Shown here: positions 31,966 to 44,172 of the stretch, piece after piece
Layout: the number at the start of each line of letters is the position of its first letter
Position numbering within the stretch: the first letter of the stretch is position 1
Assembly (NCBI RefSeq): GCF_963678975.1
Contig: NC_089272.1
Location: 6,797,858 to 6,861,857, forward strand
Reading direction: 5' to 3'
Source of the DNA: Dysidea avara
Taxonomy: Eukaryota; Porifera; Demospongiae; Dictyoceratida; Dysideidae
DNA length: 64,000 bases
Made by a program: the position numbers and the translations under genes
The notes under the pieces: model-generated
What the model saw: the letters and a program-made list of their open reading frames with translations, nothing else
Told to the model about the DNA's origin: nothing
The model's database searches: none

Positions 31966-32619
31966 ATACTATTATATGTAGCTACAGTCTGTTGCCATCA
32001 GCAATGCTCCACATACTTGTACACACTGACATATCCATGACATTCTGGTATTGCATTTCAGCCACGTTTGTTCTCGAAATTTTTTTTGGTCTTACAGCAT
32101 ATCCACAACATCATGTGATCATTTTAGTATAGCTCATGTTAAATATATACATAACTCAGATACCAGTTGTAGGTGACAGACAGTTGAAATACTCTGCTTT
32201 ACCCCAATTTTACCGTGGTTTGTTCTTGGCAACTCCAACCATGTCTTAATCTAGCGCTCTAATCCATCCTTCTTTTAAACATATCATGTAATACAAATTG
32301 TGTACAATTGCATAAAATTAATGTAATAAGTATTTGTTGGATGTTTAAGCTTTACTGCTTGTAGGCATCAGATTCAATACCATGATTTTCACAATTTAAA
32401 GTCAATCTCACATCCTCACATGTCCATGGTCGGATAATCACTGATCGTAATTGCATACTAATACATCTCTTATGTTTATGTGCCTGTCATTTCCTCTAGA
32501 ATTGTATCACTGTGCATCTTTTCTACCTGCACACACTGTGTTGACCATGCACTGTTTCTACATGCCCCATTAGTAGGTTGTCCCGTTGGTGACTGTACTT
32601 GGTTGTATTTGCCCCGGGC

Positions 32620-32850
32620 CTAGTAATTATACAACCAAGTACTAAGAATAATATGAAATGCGGTTAAAATTACACCATTAATAATGAATGAATGAATAAA
32701 TAAATAATAAATAATGTCTGAGAAAACTACGAGGCCTAGAGACATGAACTAAGTAGGGATAGATTCGCCTGTGAATGAAGGCACAACCGTATAATAAGTA
32801 CGCCTGTTCGTGTTGATGACTTTACTGTATGTGTAATTCTATATAACGCC
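32620..32850 (+). repeat. dispersed repeat pair R2, copy 2
   Basis: Partner of 31265-31510. It is preceded by TACTTGGTTGTATT, an inverted relative of its own first bases, and a similar piece stands before the AAT microsatellite at 33690-33725. Confidence 0.6.
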
Positions 32851-33725
32851 CAGCACCACACCCTTGTTTAATTACATATTGCGAGAACGAGAAGATTAGT
32901 AAACATCCGCGGAGTGACTACAGCAGAGCCAAAGGACACCTTACACGTAAACAAAAAGATTACAAGTATGTTTAAATATTTGTAACTGTGTATTTTGTAT
33001 GCAGGATATGCGCTCTAGGCGTCATGCAGTGAACAACCAGCTGATGACCAGTTGGAATGCCAGCTGATTTGCTCGTAAACAACCAGCTGGAACACAAAGG
33101 TAATGAGTAATGTAATACTTGTACCGGTAGTTGTATTTTACATCTTCATCCTTCATCTGGCTTGCTAGCGGCTGGAATTATTTACTACTCTACTGTGAGT
33201 CTGTAATAGCTAAACAAGAAGCTGATGCAGTGCTGCATATACAACAATGTGTAACTATCTCCTGTATGTTGTGCATGGCTGTATGCATAATATTATAGAC
33301 TGTGATCACTGTGCCAGTGCCAATGCCACACCACTGATATACTGGCACATCTCCAGTGGCCTCTAGTTGCAACAGAGTCTGTTGTGCCATATTGGCCTGA
33401 TTGGGATCAATTGCTAATTGTGCCTTCGCCATATCCCTTGTTCTGCATAGCCTCACTTCACTGCTGAGTCATCTTCAGAGACACGTCACACCTACAATAT
33501 AAAGTTACTTTCAATATAGCTAACTTAACTTGGTTTTTGTGTAGGTTGTGTTTTAGTATTGTGGTTTTCTGATGCCATCCCTTGCCTGTGTGCATATGCA
33601 TATGTATCATTTCCACCGGTACACACACACTGCTCTGAGTGCTGCCTATGGCACTGTTTATACTTGCTCAATGGGTAGGATGCAATGTTGGTGTATGTAC
33701 TTGGTTGTATGTGACACGGTCCTAG
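32851..33725. other. unassigned sequence
   Basis: No domain or repeat recognised. A minus-strand frame at 33456-33190 (88 codons) is open but has no motif I can name. Confidence 0.4.
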
Positions 33726-33751
33726 TAATAAATAATAATAATAATAATAAT
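33726..33751. repeat. AAT microsatellite
   Basis: TAATAAATAATAATAATAAT-like run following GGTCCTAG; it could be the tail of a short retroposon. Confidence 0.85.
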
Positions 33752-33764
33752 TAAAACTTTGGCT

Positions 33765-33955
33765 GCTTATATCTTGGGAATAACTAGAGTAATTTTGATC
33801 AAATTTGGAGTGTCATCTTCCCAACCTAGCAGGCAGCTACAGTGCAGAAATGCTGTGCTTAGGAAAAAGGGCTATTGAGCTATGCATGTATGCATGTATA
33901 CCCACCGTGTAGTGCACTGGCTTTTTCGGCTACATGACACAAGGTGAATTAATAA
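33765..33955 (+). repeat. highly diverged composite-repeat tail copy
   Basis: CTTATATCTTGGGAATAAC...ATCAAATTTGGAGTGT parallels the CATATCTCGGGAACGC...CTCAAATTTGGAATGT segment of tails A-C. CCACCGTGTAGTGCACTGGC and ACATGACACAAGG parallel the terminus. Clearly older than A-D. Confidence 0.55.
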
Positions 33956-34059
33956 TATTAACAATATTTTTGCACTCTTTGTATTAATTTTCAATGGATC
34001 ATTAATTCCTTATAAAAGGGTAGCATTAGCTAACTGTACACCTGGTTTTTTAGAATTAC

Positions 34060-34335
34060 AGTAACTCATCAACTTGTTTAGACTTTATGCATACATTAGC
34101 AGTACAATTACAACATGTTTTGATACTGAATGAATGGTTGTTTTCTATTTGTTTATGTTGTTGCTGCCTGAACATGTGATCATGACATTTTGGATGAATA
34201 GTATGTAAGTTTTATATGTAAACATGTACAGTACATATAGTGTACATACTACTGTTGCATGTGTACAATAGTTTTTATAAGTACACTATCATGTATGTAT
34301 GTACAGTATGTATGTTTACTTACACCACCAAGTGG
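34060..34335 (+). repeat. interspersed repeat R1, copy 3
   Basis: Same family as 22240-22510 and 25010-25285 (GGTTGTTTTCTATTTG, ATGTTGTTGCTGCCTGAA). Confidence 0.75.
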
Positions 34336-34449
34336 GATGGTATTAATACTGTACATGCTAAGAAAATACTGCAATATTGATACTTTCAAAATAATATTAT
34401 CGTGTTATATCACTAAAACAATAACACTACTCAGCCAGAGGCCAATTGT

Positions 34450-34685
34450 TTTGTAAACTATGCACATCATTATTCTGTAACGTATGTGTAATCTCAGGGT
34501 GATGTTTGTGTTATGAGATTGGAAGCAATGCTCAGTCTGAAATTGTCTCTGTTGTACACAAAGTATTGTATGTACTGTAGTATGGTGCTGGGGGGAGGGG
34601 GTCATAGTGTTACAAATCAATTGTAAGCTGATTTACAAATGGTTATAACATGGCTAAGTACTGTACTACTTTTTGGCCACACAAT
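34450..34685 (+). repeat. paralog of the empty Harbinger target site
   Basis: Continuous match to 27740-27916 joined to 30655-30725, with a single TTA at the junction. It demonstrates the sequence before Harbinger insertion. It is interrupted at 34686 by a copy of the CAGCGTTGAAACC MITE. Confidence 0.9.
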
Positions 34686-35082
34686 CAGCGTTGAAACCGG
34701 GTCGGGTCAACCGGATCACATTTTCTACGGGTCATCCGGGTCCAACCCGGATTGGATCACATGAGAAGCGAAATTGTTCGTTTGACGATGTGGAAACTTA
34801 TAAACGCTATCGTGTAGCTCTTTCATGAGCCACACCCTCTTAACGTTACAAACGTATGCTCAACCATGCCCATTTAGTAGTAAGTACAGTGTGTAGCACG
34901 AAACTGTGTCCTTTGGCTGTCTGCAAGCTTACGTGTAGCCACGCCCACTAATCGATTACTGTAAGAGTTGTATATAGTCAAGTCTTACAGTAGGATAAGT
35001 GCTTTTGTGAGCCACACCCACTCCAATATATCGGGAAATTGTAATACTGGGTATGCACGAAGCCACACACAATTGCTGTCTG
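34686..35082. mobile_element. second copy of the CAGCGTTGAAACC MITE, running into the gap
   Basis: Starts CAGCGTTGAAACCGGGTCGG and matches 5336 onward through GGAAACTTATAAACGCTATC. About 400 bp are visible; the right end is hidden by the N run. Confidence 0.85.
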
Positions 35083-35282
35083 NNNNNNNNNNNNNNNNNN
35101 NNNNNNNNNNNNNNNNNNNNNNNNNNNNNNNNNNNNNNNNNNNNNNNNNNNNNNNNNNNNNNNNNNNNNNNNNNNNNNNNNNNNNNNNNNNNNNNNNNNN
35201 NNNNNNNNNNNNNNNNNNNNNNNNNNNNNNNNNNNNNNNNNNNNNNNNNNNNNNNNNNNNNNNNNNNNNNNNNNNNNNNNNN
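35083..35282. other. assembly gap (200 N)
   Basis: Exactly 200 unknown bases. Comparison with the Harbinger paralog suggests that the true missing length is larger, so 200 is probably a placeholder. Confidence 0.99.
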
Positions 35283-35310
35283 GTGAATAAACTCAATCCT
35301 TTGGCACAGT

Positions 35311-36474
35311 ACTCAGCAATTGCCAATAATAACCTGGCTATTTTACTTTTTCCATCCTACAAATAGGCACCTTTGACCTGTGCATACCCCATATCACAAA
35401 TCAGTTGTTAAACACCCTGCATCTGATTTGTGAACACTCCACCTTCAGGCCTGCGGCCATCAGGTATTGTGCTTACAAATCATATACAAGCCTCATGGGT
35501 GTGTTACAGTATATGCAGTAGTTACTGTATAATTTGAAATCTTGATGATGTATATTAGCATGACATGTTGTGAACTTGTGACTGACTCTTTTCTGACAGT
35601 TACTGAAATTTATGCACATTTTCAGCTGGTATAGCAATGTTGTGATGCAAGAATTGTGATTGTGAACGTAGTACTCAATTTTATATGTTATGAGCCTGGC
35701 AGGCCATTACATTAAGGAGGCCTTTCAGGAGTCTTTGATAAAATGTTTTAGTGACTTCTTAGATGGCTTCAGTGTGACCTGTTCAAATCTTGTTAAGTTG
35801 TATTTCTATTATAAAGTGAATGTTCTATCAGAGTATTTCATTAACTGGTGTATGTTCTATTAGAGTAGTTGAATGGAGCTCTGTATAAATGAATAGGCTT
35901 ATTACAGCTAATTAACTTTTCTTGTGATTAAACTAGCACACAGGTGTTCAGATAATGGAGGTCCCACTGTACAGCATTTTGTGGAGTACAACAAGAAGGC
36001 ACTGACATAAGTAGTAGTATTAGTCACACAACTCAAATTTCAATTTTGTATACGGAGTGTCGGTGTTAATGAAACTGGTAGCTTCTGCCTCAGAGGCAAA
36101 TCTAGCTCTTTCCCAAAAGTGTTGGGAGTTTCTATTTTACTAGACACTGAAAGCCTTATTCATGAAAGTTTCCATATCCAGGGCTGATACATTTCTATGT
36201 TGGTACTGTGATTAAAGCAGTAGTGTTGTTTTAACAAAGAAGGGTGGTATATCCGTGTGTGATCTGAGGGTAAATCTGGTGTATATATTGTGTTTTCCTA
36301 ATTCACATGGAAAATTAGTATCTGACTATTCTATTAGGATACACTGTAACAGTGCATTCAAAAGCTAAACAAAATAGTAGTTTACTGGTCGAATAGTTTA
36401 GTGCTTAGCATTTGGCAATTCTTATCGTGGGTTGTGATGTTAGCGGAAGTTGTCATGGTTGTCTGCATGTTGTG
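35311..36474. other. unassigned repeat-derived sequence
   Basis: Contains a diverged relative (35620-35790) of 21890-22080 and CTATTAGAGTA motifs at 35830-35865. No coding segment recognised. Confidence 0.4.
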
Positions 36475-36513
36475 TGTGAGTTTGTGTGTGTGTTTGTGTG
36501 TGTGTGTGTGTTG
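36475..36513. repeat. GT microsatellite
   Basis: Interrupted (GT)n run of about 39 bp. Confidence 0.9.
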
Positions 36514-36687
36514 GGCACGCACATGTGGAAGTGTGTTGTCAGATGTACATGACAAAGATTAGAGGGGCCTCTCTGGGGCTTTGCATAGTTAGTGATAGGA
36601 TGGTGTACTATTCCATGGAGTATTGTATGTAGGCTATCAGTTTCGATTAATTAATTAATCGTTGATTACTAAACCGATTAATCTATA

Positions 36688-37335
36688 TGTGACTGGATTT
36701 TGGAAAAATGATCCAAATCGCACATTAGAAGTTTCGAGATAAACAGTTTTAAAGAATTGAAGCCAGCATAACTCTCCAAGGATAGCAAACACACATATGA
36801 AATTTACATAAAAAATGCATCAATCTGTTACCTTTCAGGCTACTTCCAGTACTTGTAGCTGCTTGTAGAGTTTCCCACCAAATATGATAGAAAATCTGAG
36901 CAGTTGGACGAGTGAAGTAGTATCATGAGTGCTCACAAAGGGGTGGAGGGTGGGGGGTGGTGGGGAGGGCAAGAGATAGACCTCAAAATGGAGGCAGACC
37001 ACGATTGGAGTCCAGACACGAGATTACAAGGCTGTGCTGGCTCCTTGTTGGCTGATATGTAGCAAAATCAACAGAGAAAACGTCTGGCCAACATTGTAAG
37101 GCTGTCCACCAGTAAACCACTGATTCTTGCCAAGCCAGGTCCTTCACAAGACCTAAAACCGCCATTTGAGCACTCCACACCATCCAGAAAAGACGTCTGT
37201 TAAAACCAGCCTCGAATAGTTTGAGTAGTACTGAGGATCAAAACTAGTAGTACGATAGTGTAGCTATACACTGTAGGTGTTAGTTTGATTTTGCCTGATG
37301 TGCGATTTGGATCAGTTTTGTAAAATCTGGTCACA
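36688..37335. repeat. TA-flanked MITE unit 1
   Basis: 648 bp. Terminal inverted repeats of about 35 bp extend through ATCCAAATCGCAC. It contains a G-rich tract (GGTGGAGGGTGGGGGGTGG) and is nearly identical to unit 2. Confidence 0.88.
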
Positions 37336-37499
37336 TATGAATAATTTCTTGAGCATCATGTGAGATCACGTGACCTGCCAAGAATCCTGGAGCAGTGGAA
37401 AGACGTCTGGTCAGTGTATGATGGCTGGCACTGGTCATGGAGTGATTCCAACATAGGTTTTTGTTTGTTGTGCTGCTTTACAGCCTGATGAGTGTTATA

Positions 37500-38136
37500 T
37501 GTGACTGGATTTTGAAAAACGATCCAAATCGCACATTTGAAGTTTCGAGATAAGCGGTTTTAAAGAATTGAAGCTAGCATAACTCTCCAAGGATAGCAAA
37601 CACACGTATGAAATTTACACAAAAGATGCATCAATCTGTTACTTTTCAGGCCACTTCCAGTACTTGTAGCTGCTTGTAGAGTTTCCCACCAAATAAGATA
37701 GAAAATCTGAGCAATTGGATGAGCGAAGTAGTATCACGAGTGCTCACAAAGGGGTGGAGGGTGGGGAGGGCAAGAGATAGACCTCAAAATGGAGGCAGAC
37801 CACGATTGGAGTCCAGACACGAGATTACAGGGCTGTGCTGGCCCCTTAGTGGCTGATATGTAGCTAAATCAACAGAGAAAACGTTTGGCCAACATTGTAA
37901 GGTTGTCCACCAGTAAACCACTGATTCTTGTCAAGCCAGGTTCTTCACAAGGCCCGAAACCACCATTTGAGCACTCCGCACCACCCAGAAAAGACGTCTT
38001 TTAAAACCAGCCTCGAGTAGTTTGAGTAGTACTAAGGGTCAAAACTAGTAGTACGATAGTGTAGCTATACACTGGTGGTGTTAGTTTGATTTTGCCTAAT
38101 GTGCGATTTGGATCGGTTTTGTAAAATCTGGTCACA
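37500..38136. repeat. TA-flanked MITE unit 2
   Basis: 637 bp, same orientation as unit 1, preceded by TA at 37498-37499. The G-rich tract is shorter by about 12 bp. Confidence 0.88.
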
Positions 38137-39547
38137 TATGTAGTGAACAGCATGCATATAGCATCAGCTATACTGAATCAATACTGTACACAGTATAGTA
38201 ATGGTAGTATACAAACTAGAGGTGTACCCATTATAGGATCAGTAATCAGTAGAAGCTGATAATTAGCTTTTTTCCATAATCAGAAATCGATTGTAATGGG
38301 CTGTGGCCAACAGATTATTAGTTTATTCAGCTTCAGCAGCTGCAGTACCACTGGAGGATTGGTGTCAAAGGCTCTGATATGTACTTAGATAATTTGTTTA
38401 TGTTTTGTGGTAACCACAATAATAAACAGTGATGGTTGAAGCCCTAGCCTACTTGTCTGACTAGCAACTTTGAGTTACGGTAAGTGTACAACCTTACAAC
38501 ATTGGCTTTACTAGCTGTACTTTTAGTGGAGTATGCGCAAGTGTAACTTGTAAAGATCTACAATCGGGAATCGGTTAACTATTGGTAAAATAAGGTAAAA
38601 AAATATTGGATATTGGTTCTGCCTAAAAATTGGGAATCGGTACAACGCTACTACACATCACCAAGAATAACATTATAGTGGTAAAAGGAGAGTTAAAGGA
38701 ATGGCAGCAGTTGACAGGTAGTTACAATTAGTAGTTTAACTGGCAAAACTAGCAATCATTGTCAGCACTTACAGGATGCTATATGGCATGTTTAAGAGCT
38801 CAGGATCTGTGTTAATAAATGGTGAGCCAAGTAGAGGTGTATTTTTCATTTAACTGATATTCTACTGCATGATGTATATTCTAATGATTTTTAGCATTGA
38901 GAAAACAGAAGTGATGTAACTTTTGCTATAAAGCACAACAATACCTGGTTACCTATGGTGGTGTGGCCTCACTTACACAACCCAGACAAATTAAGCACCA
39001 CAAATATTCTAATACATGCTCCCTTGTCAGTGTTTTGAGTAGTTATCAAGATGGCTGCTATACACAGATTATCTTTTCCTGTGATGCAGCTCTATATTCT
39101 TAAAGCATAACAGCTACTGTTTTCAGAAGATCTGGGTAATGGTATTTTAACATACTTACATGTGTGGTTGTAAGGCTTCTTGTAACTTTGTGCTTTATGG
39201 AATAGTATAGAGAGGTTTTCTATTTTCTGTAGTGAGCAAAAAGGCTTTTCGTTTGGAACTTTTATTGATTTCATGTGTATACTACACAATTTTCATCGAT
39301 CACAAAATAAAAAATTGATTATATATTTTCATCGATTAATTGTGAGAGCTCTAGTTGTATGGAGCTGAGTCTTGGGCCACTAAGGAACAAACCAGTAGGA
39401 AGATTATGTCGTGTCATTTCATAGTGGTGTTTGTGCTGTATACTGAGTGTTAGTTGAGCTGAGCAGATAATTAGACACTTTACTAACGCCCAAATAATAA
39501 CCATGTTTGGAGATATATCTATTAAAGATTTGTTATCTGTTTAATGT

Positions 39548-39916
39548 TTGTGTTGGCTTGGTCACACAACAAGAATGGGTGATGTTTTAATATCCAAGAG
39601 ACTTTTGTTTGGATGGACTCAGTCTGCACATGGAGCGAAACTCCATAGGAGAGACAAGGTAAGACAGGACATGAAGAGGTTCAGTATTGTTGAGCTAATT
39701 GGCACTCCTTGCTCAAAAAAGAATTGTGTGGAGAGATGTGTGCCAGGAAGGATTGAAGAGGGTGCAAAAGAATACTGCGCCTTCTGCATGAATTTTGGTA
39801 CATCACCAGACACAAGTGTCAAACAACACATCCACGAGGGAAGCCATGGTTTGGGTCACTACCAATATTTTATCATTGACAAACTTTGTAGTAAACATTT
39901 AATTAATAGTCAATAA
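39548..39916 (+). pseudogene. C-terminal fragment of a LINE reverse transcriptase protein
   Basis: CWLGHTTRMGDVLISKRLLFG and HRRDKVRQDMKRFSI match the region after the reverse transcriptase domain in non-LTR retrotransposons, where WLGH..RM.D.RIPK is characteristic. A little further on, LAQKRIVWRDVC appears in another frame, so there is a frameshift near 39700. A weak Cys/His pattern CAFC...H.....H follows. Only about 100 residues remain; the clade is not determined. Confidence 0.5.
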
Positions 39917-39919
39917 TTG

Positions 39920-40299
39920 GCTAGCATTGTTGTTGTCATAGCTTCATTTCCAAGCACTCAGTGCCATTGTAATACCTTCGAGCTTTCAGGCCATTTTCAA
40001 TCTTCTACTTGGCTGAAATATCCACTATACATGTATGTAACTCCACATTAATTGTTCAAAGTCATAGCACTCTGTAAGGAAGTGAGAATTGTTGGTCAAT
40101 AGCCGAATGACTGATTGCTATTTGAATTCAAATGTTTTTTGTCACACTGTGTGGCTTTCAAAAGTTTACATAACTTAGTGCTCTGCAGACCATAACCAGG
40201 ATTTTCCAAGGAGTGTTCTATCCTGATGTAATTGAGTGATTACTGTATCAGGGGCCTGAGAGTACAGCCCCTGATGTTTACAATCTTGTAATCTACTTA
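39920..40299. other. unassigned sequence
   Basis: No repeat or coding segment recognised between the LINE fragment and composite repeat D. Confidence 0.4.
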
Positions 40300-41116
40300 T
40301 ATCAAGACACACGGTAGTGTGTCGTGCGGCCCAAGAAGCCAGCGCACCACACCGTGAGTATATTTACAGGAAGAAAGAAAACGTCATTTTCACACCTTTG
40401 TATCTCGGTGATCCCTTATCCGATTGGAACCAAATTTGCTACAGAGTTTCCCGCCAGCCAGGGGAGTCTACATTCCAAATTTGAAGGAAATCGCGCTCCG
40501 GCCATTTCCGAGATACAAGCTGCCAACGTTTCAATTGTTTTCTTCGTTTTTTTTTTCTTCGTGTTTTTGCACACTTGCAAAAATTGCTATAACACGCAAA
40601 AGCGTGCTCCCATCGCCTTGAAATTTGGCACACAGAAAGGGAGTCCAACGGCGAATCCTAGTATCAAATTTGGTGCAAATCCGATGAATGGTGCAGGAGT
40701 TATGACCGATTATTCGCATAAAACAAGATCGATTTGTTGTCACGCCTACAGGTTAAACCACTTCATGGAATAAGTTAAAAATTGCTATGTAGATGGAGTA
40801 ACCATCGTAGGAGTGCCTTTTGGTAGTTTGAAAGGAATCGCCATGGAGATATGACACAAACTCCAACCTGTGTCACAATTACACGATCGGTTTTTATGAA
40901 TAAAAAAGTATAAGTTTTCACGCCTACTAGGCAAACCGCTAAGAGCAATGAGCTGAAAATCGGTGTATAGCTGGAATAATCTTCATAGAAAGTCCTTGCA
41001 GTAGTACAGAAGAATCGGATTACAAACCACCGAGTTATGATTCGAAAGCCAACTCCGTGTAGCAAATGCGAGATCGAGATACTCTAATAGAACAGTCACC
41101 CTAATAGAGCATTCGG
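40300..41116 (-). repeat. conserved tail of composite repeat D
   Basis: It ends with hairpin GACACAC-GGTA-GTGTGTC (40306-40323), and both GGCGTG-type motifs are present (complement near 40740 and 40920). The plus-strand frame 40324-40773 (149 codons) is related to the minus-strand frame in tail B. CTCTAATAGAACAGTC motifs mark the boundary with the array. Confidence 0.8.
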
Positions 41117-43262
41117 CTAATTTATTTACTCCATTATAGAATTCTATTACATTACAAGTTATTCTGTAGGGAGTTCAGCTGCAAACAGTTAATCTTATAG
41201 ATAGTTCAGCAAGAAGCAAGTCACCCTGTGGAGAGTTAAGCTACAAATATATCACTGTACAGATTCAGAACATTACAAGTCACACTGAAGAGAGTTCAGC
41301 TATAAACAAGTCATGCACTCTCTAGAGAATTCAGCTATACACAAGTCACTGTGGAGAGAGTTCAGCTACAAATAAATTACCCTGTAGAGAGATCAGCTAC
41401 AAAAAAACACTTTGCAGAGAGTTCAGCAACAAATAAATCAACTTGTAGAGAGATCAGCTAGAAACACATCAGCTTGTAGAGAGATCAGTTACACACAAAT
41501 CAACCTGTAGAGAGATAAGCTAGAAACAAATAACCCTGTGGAGAGTTCAGCTACAAAAAATCACCCTGTAGAGACATCAGCTAGAAACTAGACACGATGC
41601 AAGGAGTTCAGCTACAAGCAATCACCCTGTAGAGAGTTCAGCTAAAACAAATCAATTGCAACCTGCAGAGAGATCAGCTACAAACAAATCACCTTATAGA
41701 GAGTTCAGCTACAAACAAATTACCCTGTAGAGAGATCGGCTACAAACAAATCAACCTGCAGAGAGATCAGCTACACACAAATCAACTTGTAGAGAGATCA
41801 GCTACAAACAAATCATCCTGTAGAGAGATCAGCTAGAAACTAGACACAATGTAAGGAGTTCAGCTACAAGCAAATCACCCTGTAGAGAGTTCAGCTACAA
41901 ACAAATAAATCAACCTGTAGAGTGATCAGCTAGAAACAAATCACCCTGAAGAGTGGTCAGCTACAAAAAATCACCCTGTAGAGAGATCAACTACAAACAA
42001 GACACTTTGCAGAGAGTTCAGCTGCAAACAAATCAACCTTTAGAGCGATCAGCTACAAACAAATCAGCATGTAGAGAGATCAATTACACACAAATCAACC
42101 TGTAGAGAGATAAGCTAGAAACAATTAACCCTGTAGAGAGTTCAGCTACAAAAAAATCACCCTGTAGAGACATCAGCTAGAAACTAGACACAATGTAAGG
42201 AGTTCAGCTACAAGCAAATCACCCTGTAGAGAGTTCAGCTAAAACAAATCAACCTGCAGAGAAATCAGCTACAAACAAATCACCTTATAGAGAGATCAGC
42301 TACAAACAAATCACCCTGTAGAGAGATAAGCTAGAAACTAGACACAATGTAAGGAGTTCAGCTACAAGTAAATCACCCTGTAGAGAGTTCAGCTAAAATA
42401 AATCCACCTGCAGAGAGATCAGCTACAAACAAATCACCTTATAGTTCAGCTACAAACAAATTACCCTGTAGAGAGATTGGCTACAAATAAATCAACCTGC
42501 AGAGAGATCAGCTACACACAAATCAACTTGTAGAGAGATCAGCTACAAACAAATCACCCTGTAGAGAGATCAGCTAGAAACTAGACACAACGCAAGGAGT
42601 TCAGCTACAAACAAATCATCCTTTATTGAGTTCAGCTACAAACAAATCAACCTGCAGTGAGATCACCTACAAAAACGCACCTTGTACAGAGTTCAGTTAC
42701 AAAAAAATTACCCTGCAGAGAGATCAGGTAGAAGAATTCACCTTGTAGAGAGTTCAGCAACAAAGAAACCACCACGTAGAGAGTTCAGCTGCAAACAAAT
42801 CACCCTGTAGAAAATTCAGTTACAAACAAATCACCCAGTAGAAAGATCAGCTAGAAGAAGTTACCTTGTAGAGAGTTCAGCTACAAAGAAACCATCATAT
42901 AGAGAGTTCAGCTACAAAGAAACCACCATGTAGAGAGTTTAGCTGCAACCAAATCACCCTGTAGGGAGTTCAGCTACAAAAAAATCACCCTGTAGAGAGT
43001 TCAGCTAGACGAAGTCACCTTATAGAGAGTTCAGCTACAAAGAAACCATCATGTAGAGAGTTCAGCTACAAAGAAACCACCATGTAGAGAGTTTAGCTGC
43101 AAACAAATCACCTGTAGAGAGTTCAGCTAGAAACAAATCACCCTGTAGAGAGACCAACTAGAAGAGGTCACCTTGTAAAGAGTTCAGCTACAAAGAAACC
43201 ATCCTGTATATAGTTCAGTTACATTTCAAGTCACCCAGTAGAGAGATCAGCTGCAAAAAAAT
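41117..43262. repeat. minisatellite array D
   Basis: About 65-70 monomers, consensus (this strand) GTAGAGAGTTCAGCTACAAAC followed by AAATCACCCT. They are more diverged than in A-C and include a subfamily with AGAAACTAGACACAATGTAA. The arrangement is the reverse complement of the other arrays. Confidence 0.9.
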
Positions 43263-43453
43263 ATCCTGTGGGGAATAATGGGCATGTAATAAATATATGT
43301 ATATAATTTGTATAATTATTAATAAAATCAAAAATAATTGAAGTATTAAAAATCTTCTTTAAGTTCTTTTCTTCTTCCTGTGGTAAAGAAAAAAACACAT
43401 GGGTTAAAAAAGCCCCAAAGCCAGCCTATATACAAATACAAAAAGAAGTGATA

Positions 43454-43774
43454 TCTAATCAAAAACAGCCAAGCTGTAAAAAAGGTGCGGCCCCCAAAAA
43501 GGCCATGGTGAAAAAAGATGTGAAATCCAAGGTGGCAGCCAAGAAATGGCTGTGATGGTAGGTTAATGGTTAAATTTTAATAACGACAATTTAAGTGAAT
43601 TTGGAGCCAAGACCAAGCGGCACAAAATTCACCTGAATTATCGTTATTAAAATTTAACCATTAATCTACCATCACAGCCATTTCTTGGCCGCCACCTTGG
43701 ATTTCACATCTTTTTTCACCATGGCCTTTTTGGGTGCTGCACCTTTTTTTACAGCTTGGCTGTTTTTGATTAGA
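43454..43774. repeat. 321-bp palindrome of repeat D
   Basis: TCTAATCAAAAACAGCC...GGCTGTTTTTGATTAGA. The arms have few mismatches and the centre is AACGACAATTTAAGTGAATT. It lies at the outer end of the element, as in B. Confidence 0.92.
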
Positions 43775-43791
43775 TTAATATATATAAGTAG

Positions 43792-43922
43792 GGATCCTAG
43801 TGACAAAAACTATTGAAACAAGAGATACGAAAGGTGGTATTGCAACACAGCTCTGTGAACAGGGCTTTGTTATAGTGCCATCTTTCATATTATTGTTTCA
43901 TTGCTTGGATTCCTACTTCATT
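43792..43922. repeat. short imperfect hairpin repeat
   Basis: AAGTAGGGATCC at the left and GGATTCCTACTT at the right, with GAAACAAGAGATACGAAAG / CTTTCATATTATTGTTTC inside. Probably a foldback MITE. Confidence 0.5.
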
Positions 43923-44172
43923 TAGTTAAACTTCTTTTGTTATAGCATATAGCTATTTACGTATGATGTATACTGGTGACTCTTCTATTAAAATATCATT
44001 GTATTAGAGTATCTCAAGTGGGCCTTAGATGACTGGCCTACCCTGTATTTTCAAGGAACATGATCTTTCCATGCCTCCATTTGCAGTTAGAGGACTGGTC
44101 AGTATAATTATTCAATCGCAATAAGTTTGGTTATCATTAATGGATGTGTCACAGTGCTTGATCATTATTGGT

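Larger units (their letters stand above)
36688..38136. mobile_element. composite of two TA-flanked MITEs inserted as one unit
   Basis: The outer ends TGTGACTGGATTTT and (complement) TGTGACCAGATTTT are flanked by TA (36686-36687 and 38137-38138). Copy 1 at position 48-60 shows the uninterrupted site with a single TA. Inside lie two MITE units in the same orientation (36688-37335 and 37500-38136) separated by 164 bp of other DNA that is absent from the empty site. TA duplications suggest Tc1/mariner-type mobilisation. No transposase is encoded. Confidence 0.88.
36630..39353 (+). mobile_element. non-autonomous hAT-like element, copy 2, with inserted composite MITE
   Basis: Same element as 7-1298, with left end TAGGCTATCAG and right end TGAGAGCTCTA. 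The flanking 8-mers ATTGTATG (36622-36629) and GTTGTATG (39354-39361) match at 7 of 8 positions. Excluding the insertion at 36688-38136 it is about 1.27 kb. Similarity to copy 1 continues about 54 bp beyond the right end. Confidence 0.75.
40300..43774 (-). mobile_element. composite palindrome-minisatellite repeat D (reverse orientation)
   Basis: Read on the minus strand: palindrome (43774-43454), linker (43453-43263), minisatellite (43262-41117), tail (41116-40300). All modules are present, as in B, but the tail and monomers have diverged more, so D is an older copy or another subfamily. The left terminus is TCTAATCAAAAACAGCC and the right terminus is CTTGATA. Confidence 0.75.

Noticed and set aside
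34968-35366. Long open frames across 34968-35366 on both strands
   Set aside because: They exist only because the N run has no stop codons.
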